Shown here: positions 39,911 to 44,550 of the stretch, one piece after another
Layout: every line of letters begins with the position of its first letter
How positions within the stretch are numbered: the first letter of the stretch is position 1
Source of the DNA: Archaeoglobus sp. JdFR-27
GTDB lineage: Archaea; Halobacteriota; Archaeoglobi; Archaeoglobales; Archaeoglobaceae
Reading direction: 5' to 3'
Assembly (NCBI GenBank): GCA_002011235.1
Contig: MTMO01000011.1
Location: 1 to 44,550, forward strand
Length of the DNA stretch: 44,550 nt
Position numbers and translations under genes: made by a program
The notes under the pieces: generated by a model
Databases searched by the model: none
What the model was told of the DNA's origin: nothing
The model's input: the letters and a program-made list of their open reading frames with translations, nothing else

Positions 39911-41362
39911 ATGAGATTAGAATCGATAATTATTACTAAATCTAAACTCAAAAGTATCAGTCAGCATTCCTTATTTTACTGGGCAGTTTTAGGAATACTT
40001 TTGAGATACGCTATTGGGCTGTATACTTCTTGGTCTCCCGATGTTGAAATATGGTATAGAACAGGGATGTCTATACTTCACGGTGCTGGTGTTTATGATT
40101 TTATGTACTTTGCGTATCCACCAGTCTGGGGATATATTTTAGGATTCTTTGTTAAAATTGGAGGGTTGGTTTTTGATCCAAGAAATTTTGCCGTAGAAGT
40201 TCCTGAGCTGCATCCTCTGTCTCTAATGACGGGCATGATAAGCACGACAATAACATCTCCTACATTTAATTTTATTTTTAAAACTCCTTTGTTTATATTT
40301 GATTTTTTAGTGGGGTATATTCTTTACAGATTTGTTTACGAAATAACAAATAGTATAACAAAAGCAAAATCGGCTTTTATCATGTGGTTTTTCAACCCTC
40401 TGGTTATCGTTGTTAGTGCAGTTCACGGGACTTTTGACACTATAGCCACATCGTTCATTTTGTTAGCAGTAATTCTTATTTATAAGAAGAATTATTTTTG
40501 GGGAGGGGCTATGTGGATGCTTGGTGTTCTTACAAAAATATTTCCTTTATATTTTATATTCATATTTATTGGATTTGTATTCTTAACAATCCACAATACA
40601 GAAAATATTATATTTAAATTAAAGAAAATTATCAAAAATTTCTCTTTATTTTCTTTGGGCGCAATTTTATCATTTTGTATCATTATACTTCCTCTTGTCA
40701 CATCAGGTACATTTAATAATTTTATACGAGCCACATTTTTAGGTAGACAAACTACAGGAATAATAGTTGGAGGATTTTCACCATGGTTCATAAGATGGAT
40801 ACCGGAGTATAGCTGGGTCACTAAATGGGCATACAATAATAGCTCGATGATATTGAAATACTCAACCATAACTTCATTTTTTTTATTGAGTATTTTAGGG
40901 ATTTTTATGACATTTTTAATGAATAAACAACCATTACGATCTTTAGTTTATGGATCAATACTAACTTTGATAATTGTATACCTAACAAGCCCGCTTGTCG
41001 GGCCAAGGTATTTGATATGGATCATGCCATTCATGATACTTTATGCAATGATATACAATCAGCAATTTAAGCACATTCCGACCATAATTTCTTTTTCAGG
41101 AATTATTTATTATTTCTCACTGCAAAGCCACTGGGTATTCTTCTTACCCCTTGTAGTGTACACAAACTTAATTGATGCGCAAACCATCTACAATGTAGTA
41201 GAGAGTTTTTGGTATACTCATGGATTTCTGAATAAATTTTTAAGAGACGATCTCAAACTTATCTCCTCATTTATGGGAATAACTGCTATGATTTTATGTC
41301 TCCATTTAGGAAACATAATGAAACTAAAGATGCTTATAGCTAAGAGATGGGGGAAGATGTAG
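39911..41362 (+). CDS. GT-C-type membrane glycosyltransferase
   Basis: A 483-residue membrane protein with about 10-12 hydrophobic segments. The first outer loop contains SWSPDVEIWYRTG, with the acidic residues expected of a GT-C catalytic site, followed by FAYPPVWGYILG, which resembles GT87/PMT-like mannosyltransferases. ILRYAIGLYTSWSPD and LVGPRYLIWIMPFMILYA flank the membrane core. It would use a polyprenol-phosphate sugar, such as the product of the DPM1-like gene upstream. I chose the ATG at 39911, since GGGTGA lies 4 nt upstream; an in-frame GTG at 39890 is weaker. The next gene starts immediately after its stop. Confidence 0.82.
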   Translation: MRLESIIITKSKLKSISQHSLFYWAVLGILLRYAIGLYTSWSPDVEIWYRTGMSILHGAGVYDFMYFAYPPVWGYILGFFVKIGGLVFDPRNFAVEVPELHPLSLMTGMISTTITSPTFNFIFKTPLFIFDFLVGYILYRFVYEITNSITKAKSAFIMWFFNPLVIVVSAVHGTFDTIATSFILLAVILIYKKNYFWGGAMWMLGVLTKIFPLYFIFIFIGFVFLTIHNTENIIFKLKKIIKNFSLFSLGAILSFCIIILPLVTSGTFNNFIRATFLGRQTTGIIVGGFSPWFIRWIPEYSWVTKWAYNNSSMILKYSTITSFFLLSILGIFMTFLMNKQPLRSLVYGSILTLIIVYLTSPLVGPRYLIWIMPFMILYAMIYNQQFKHIPTIISFSGIIYYFSLQSHWVFFLPLVVYTNLIDAQTIYNVVESFWYTHGFLNKFLRDDLKLISSFMGITAMILCLHLGNIMKLKMLIAKRWGKM

Positions 41363-42481
41363 ATGAATGAGGAATCAATTTTAAGGATTTCGATGGGTTT
41401 AGTTCTCTTGGTCATAATTTCAGAAATTGTTATTTATCAACCATATTTTGAACCTTCTCCTAAATTTAAAATTGAAGATTATAAAATTAACTCTTCAAGG
41501 TTAACAATAAATTATAAAATTTCTGGAGGAACCTATCCAACAAGCATATCCGTAATTTTCTTAACCTCACAAGAAAAACCAGACGATGGCAGAATCGTTT
41601 ATATTTATTATGACTCCGAATATCAAATGGCTATTGTAGACAAAAAAGCAGTAAATGGTATTATAAACCATTTAGTTACTGAGCTAATAGTAAGAAACCA
41701 TCCATCTAATAAGATAAAAGTAGTTAATGCTACTGAACTTCAACATATTGTGTTAGATGTCAAATCTGCTAACAAGTCAATAATTGTAATTCCAACTGGT
41801 GCCTTTCCAGACACAGTATATACAAGAGAGAAAAATCTTATTAAACATTGGATTGAACGTGGAGGGATACTGATATGGATGACAAGTCAATTCGGCTACT
41901 ATTCTGCTAGAAATATTTCTGAACCATTAGACTTTAGAGATCCATGGCACCCAGGACAAGAAGGGCAAAAATATTTCTTTAATGATAATGTTATAGTACT
42001 AAACAAAAGATTTAAAGAGGCTACAATTCCAACACAATATGCTAAAATCTTAAAACTTTCTTATAATTATGTATATAGAGGCGTATCCATATCTGCTATA
42101 CAAACTCTCAATGGTGTTCCTGTAGGATATGTAGATAACGATAGTGGCGCTGTAAGCATCGCCATTATCCCCTATAGTCATGGAAAAATTATTATTTTTG
42201 GGGGGGATATTGTAGGTGGTCCGCAATCGCTTAAGTTTGTTAGAATATTAACCTATGACATCGCTCAGATACTTGTATCAGGAATTTTGGATGGTGATAT
42301 CATAACACACAAGGAATATCATCTAAAAAGTAGAGATACCATAAGAGATGATGTTACAATACTAAAAAACATGACAAAACTAAGCAATGGGACACTAATA
42401 ATATATGCCTTTGAATCAGAAAGTGAGGGTACATATTTTGAGAAAATAGCGCTTCCCTTCAACTTCAAAGATTGGAGGTGA
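41363..42481 (+). CDS. Membrane-anchored protein with GATase1/ThuA-like fold, function unknown
   Basis: A 372-residue protein that I do not recognise by family. Residues 5-28 form a membrane anchor (LRISMGLVLLVIISEIVIYQ). The outer part alternates strands and helices: IVIPTGAFPDTVYTREKNLI, HWIERGGILIWMTSQFGYYS, GKIIIFGGDIVGGPQS. This resembles the class I glutamine-amidotransferase or ThuA-like fold, without a visible nucleophile elbow. It begins directly at the stop of the GT-C gene with no spacer and ends 4 nt before the sulfatase-like gene, so the three are one operon. The sequence is very AT-rich. A role in processing or sensing the glycan is only a guess. Confidence 0.75.
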   Translation: MNEESILRISMGLVLLVIISEIVIYQPYFEPSPKFKIEDYKINSSRLTINYKISGGTYPTSISVIFLTSQEKPDDGRIVYIYYDSEYQMAIVDKKAVNGIINHLVTELIVRNHPSNKIKVVNATELQHIVLDVKSANKSIIVIPTGAFPDTVYTREKNLIKHWIERGGILIWMTSQFGYYSARNISEPLDFRDPWHPGQEGQKYFFNDNVIVLNKRFKEATIPTQYAKILKLSYNYVYRGVSISAIQTLNGVPVGYVDNDSGAVSIAIIPYSHGKIIIFGGDIVGGPQSLKFVRILTYDIAQILVSGILDGDIITHKEYHLKSRDTIRDDVTILKNMTKLSNGTLIIYAFESESEGTYFEKIALPFNFKDWR

Positions 42482-42485
42482 AAAA

Positions 42486-43877
42486 TTGAAAAATCTTATT
42501 TTAATAACAATTGATTCGCTAAGACCAGATCATTTAAGTTTCTCTGGATATAGAAAGCATACCTCTCCAAATATTGATAAGCTCTGTAAAAAAAGTATTG
42601 TTTTCACTAATGCGATATCTACGGCACCATATACTAAAGCATCGTTTAAATCTATCTTTACTGGGCTTTACCCTTTTTCCTTTGGGGGGTATAACTCAAT
42701 AAAGGGGTTAGAAAGTCTACCTATAATATTTAATGAAAATGGTTTCAAAACGGCTGGGTATCCTAACATACCCATCTTATCTGCTAAGTACGGATATCGT
42801 GAAGGATTTGATTTCTTTCTTGATCCTATACTTAAAGAAAATATTATAAAGCATTTTCTTAAAAAAATGCGTATCTTTTCTATATTTGTAGAGTTATTTA
42901 AACATCTACCACCTATCAGATTACCACTAATAAAGATTAAAGATTTTCCTTACTTAAAGGCAGAGGATGTTAATAAGCACGTATTTAGGTGGTTAAATAA
43001 TCATTATAATGAACCTTTTTTCCTTTGGATACATTATATGGACATACATTATCCATACAATCCCCCTAAAGAGCTCTATTATATTTTAAACAATGATAAG
43101 ATATCCTCTACAGAACTAGAACGTATTAACCAGTTATTACTTAAGAGAATTTTTTATAATAATATAAATATTAATAAATATGATTTAGAAAAATTAGTAG
43201 CGTTATATGATACAGAAATTAGATATTTAGATGATAAAATAGGAGATTTAATAAACTTTTTGGAGGGTAAAAACATTTTTGATGAAACGGCAATAATAAT
43301 TACTTCAGACCATGGTGAAGAATTTTTAGAACATGGGGCCATCGGACATACTGGCAATAATTTTATTACACATATGTATGATGAATTACTAAAAGTCCCT
43401 TTGATACTATTCATACCAGGATATAAATCAAAAATAATTAACTCTCCAGTTTCTATGATTGATCTGGTACCCACAATCCTAGACTTGTTTAATTTTGAAA
43501 AGCCTAAAATACTGGAAGGAAATCCCTTACAAGCTATCATCGATTCTCGTAATAATTCCATAGTGACGGAATTTATAATTAGTGAAGCTTCATTGTATAA
43601 TAAGGAGAGAGGTACAATCCAAATAAAACCTGACGAAAAAAGAGTAGTTTCTTTGAGAATTGGAAAATGGAAATATACCTATTATGAATCATCGCAAATT
43701 AATGACGAACTATATGATACAAAAAAGGACCCCTATGAACAACAAAACGTGATAGACGAAAATTTGGACGTTGCAAAAATTCTTAGAGAATATATAGTAA
43801 AACGTATATCCAAAACGAGACAAATACACATAAAGGAAAAAATAAGACAGAGCATAAAAGATCTGAAATTAAATTAA
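42486..43877 (+). CDS. Sulfatase/phosphoglycerol-transferase-like alkaline-phosphatase-superfamily enzyme
   Basis: A 463-residue enzyme of the sulfatase superfamily. Metal ligands: Asp10 in LITIDSLRPDHL, and SDHGEEFLEHG with GHTGNN in the C-terminal half. The segment STAPYTKASFKSIFTGLYP places a Thr (about residue 50), not a Cys, at the nucleophile site, as in phosphoglycerol and phosphoethanolamine transferases or unmodified sulfatase relatives. FLWIHYMDIHYPYNPP and SMIDLVPTILDLF are also family motifs. The start is TTG at 42486; GGAGGTG, 5 nt upstream, overlaps the preceding stop. There is no signal or membrane segment, so it may be cytoplasmic. Likely modifies the glycan made by the cluster. 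Confidence 0.87.
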   Translation: MKNLILITIDSLRPDHLSFSGYRKHTSPNIDKLCKKSIVFTNAISTAPYTKASFKSIFTGLYPFSFGGYNSIKGLESLPIIFNENGFKTAGYPNIPILSAKYGYREGFDFFLDPILKENIIKHFLKKMRIFSIFVELFKHLPPIRLPLIKIKDFPYLKAEDVNKHVFRWLNNHYNEPFFLWIHYMDIHYPYNPPKELYYILNNDKISSTELERINQLLLKRIFYNNININKYDLEKLVALYDTEIRYLDDKIGDLINFLEGKNIFDETAIIITSDHGEEFLEHGAIGHTGNNFITHMYDELLKVPLILFIPGYKSKIINSPVSMIDLVPTILDLFNFEKPKILEGNPLQAIIDSRNNSIVTEFIISEASLYNKERGTIQIKPDEKRVVSLRIGKWKYTYYESSQINDELYDTKKDPYEQQNVIDENLDVAKILREYIVKRISKTRQIHIKEKIRQSIKDLKLN

Positions 43878-43900
43878 AAGGCAAATTATAAGGTAATATC

Positions 43901-44550
43901 ATGAAAGCCCTCATCCTGTCTGGTGGTCACGGTACAAGATTGCGCCCATTAACTTACTCTCAACAGAAGCAGCTTATACCTGTAGCAAACAAGCCCGTGC
44001 TGTTCTACGCAATCGAGGACGTAATAGAGGTGGGAGTTGAAGAAATAGGAATAATAGTGGGCCCGAACAAGGAACAGGTTATGGAAACGGTTAATTCAGT
44101 TGATTGGGATGCTAAAATAGAATTCATATATCAGGGAGATCCCAAGGGTCTGGCACATGCGATTCTTGTCGCTGAAGATTTCTTAGACGAGGAATTCGTC
44201 ATGTATCTTGGGGATAATATACTTAAAGATGGAATTGTCGAACATGCAGAAAAATTCAGAAATCTCAAATCTGATTCTCTCATCCTGTTAACAGAGGTCG
44301 AGAATCCCCAGCAGTTCGGGGTTGCTGAGCTTGATGAGAGCGGTAGGGTAAAAAGGCTGATCGAGAAGCCAAAAGTTCCGCCATCAAATTACGCTTTAGT
44401 TGGTATATACTTCTTCAAGCCCATAATCATGGAAGCATGCAAGAGTATTAAACCATCGTGGAGAGATGAGCTTGAAATAACGGATGCAATTCAATGGTTG
44501 ATCGAGAATGGTTATAGCGTTGAGGCCTCCATAGTAAAGGGGTGGTGGAA
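43901..44550 (+). CDS. rmlA: Glucose-1-phosphate thymidylyltransferase-like (RmlA long form), C-terminus beyond window
   Basis: The first 216 residues of a sugar-1-phosphate nucleotidyltransferase. The signature GGHGTRLRPLTYSQQKQLIP with NKPVLFYAIEDV opens the protein. GLAHAILVAEDFL, YLGDNILKDGI and the FGVAELDESGRVKRLIEKP segment match the long-form RmlA family, which makes dTDP-glucose for rhamnose and related sugars. The gene runs off the window. Its G+C is visibly higher than that of the genes just before it, so it may belong to the older chromosomal part of the cluster. Shine-Dalgarno-like AAGGT lies about 6 nt before the ATG. Confidence 0.9.
   Translation, partial: MKALILSGGHGTRLRPLTYSQQKQLIPVANKPVLFYAIEDVIEVGVEEIGIIVGPNKEQVMETVNSVDWDAKIEFIYQGDPKGLAHAILVAEDFLDEEFVMYLGDNILKDGIVEHAEKFRNLKSDSLILLTEVENPQQFGVAELDESGRVKRLIEKPKVPPSNYALVGIYFFKPIIMEACKSIKPSWRDELEITDAIQWLIENGYSVEASIVKGWW

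Overview
The window reads as the chromosome of a euryarchaeon, most like the Archaeoglobi (Archaeoglobus or a close relative). Reasons: the F420 gene cofC, archaeal Pth2, a GTPBP1-type GTPase, an archaeal IF-2B-like protein, DUF2070, DUF763 and DUF1614 proteins, KaiC-like ATPases, an archaeal type IV pilus locus, PGF-pre-PGF surface proteins, and an exact CTAAC-N5-GTTAG heat-shock operator, the motif I recall for the A. fulgidus regulator HSR1. Many genes have a TATA box about 25-30 nt before the start codon, which suggests leaderless mRNAs. The genus is inferred. I see no rRNA, tRNA, CRISPR array or complete insertion sequence.

Layout. 1-5.2 kb: a truncated MEDS-PAS sensor, a Dph6/glutamine-amidotransferase pair, two CBS-domain proteins, an hsp20 gene under a likely heat-shock operator, and a TPR membrane protein. 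5.3-14.8 kb: DUF2070, a perfect 31-bp tandem repeat, a GTPBP1-like GTPase, an IF-2B-like protein, DUF763, cofC, an unknown acidic protein, pth2 and a secreted subtilase. 15-26.2 kb: a long minus-strand run with two KaiC-like double ATPases bracketing a DUF1614 membrane protein, a pilin-like protein carrying a six-repeat kelch propeller, two T2SSF membrane proteins, a secretion/pilus ATPase and a degenerate receiver protein. A small DUF5371-like gene and a type IV pilin diverge from it. 26.2-33.7 kb: a GT-C-type membrane glycosyltransferase and two very large secreted surface proteins. 34-44.5 kb: an AT-rich polysaccharide or glycan island with a flippase, three GT2 enzymes, a decayed methyltransferase, a GT-C enzyme, a membrane-anchored unknown, a sulfatase-like enzyme and a truncated rmlA-like gene.

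How they may work together. The 15-34 kb block looks like a cell-surface programme: a pilus machine with its own KaiC-type ATPases and a receiver that cannot be phosphorylated in the normal way, a fibre tipped or decorated by a kelch propeller, and large PKD, beta-helix and Ig-like surface proteins. The flanking glycosyltransferases could supply the glycans for these sequon-rich proteins. The KaiC/pseudo-receiver/pilus/propeller combination is the best candidate here for a poorly described system.
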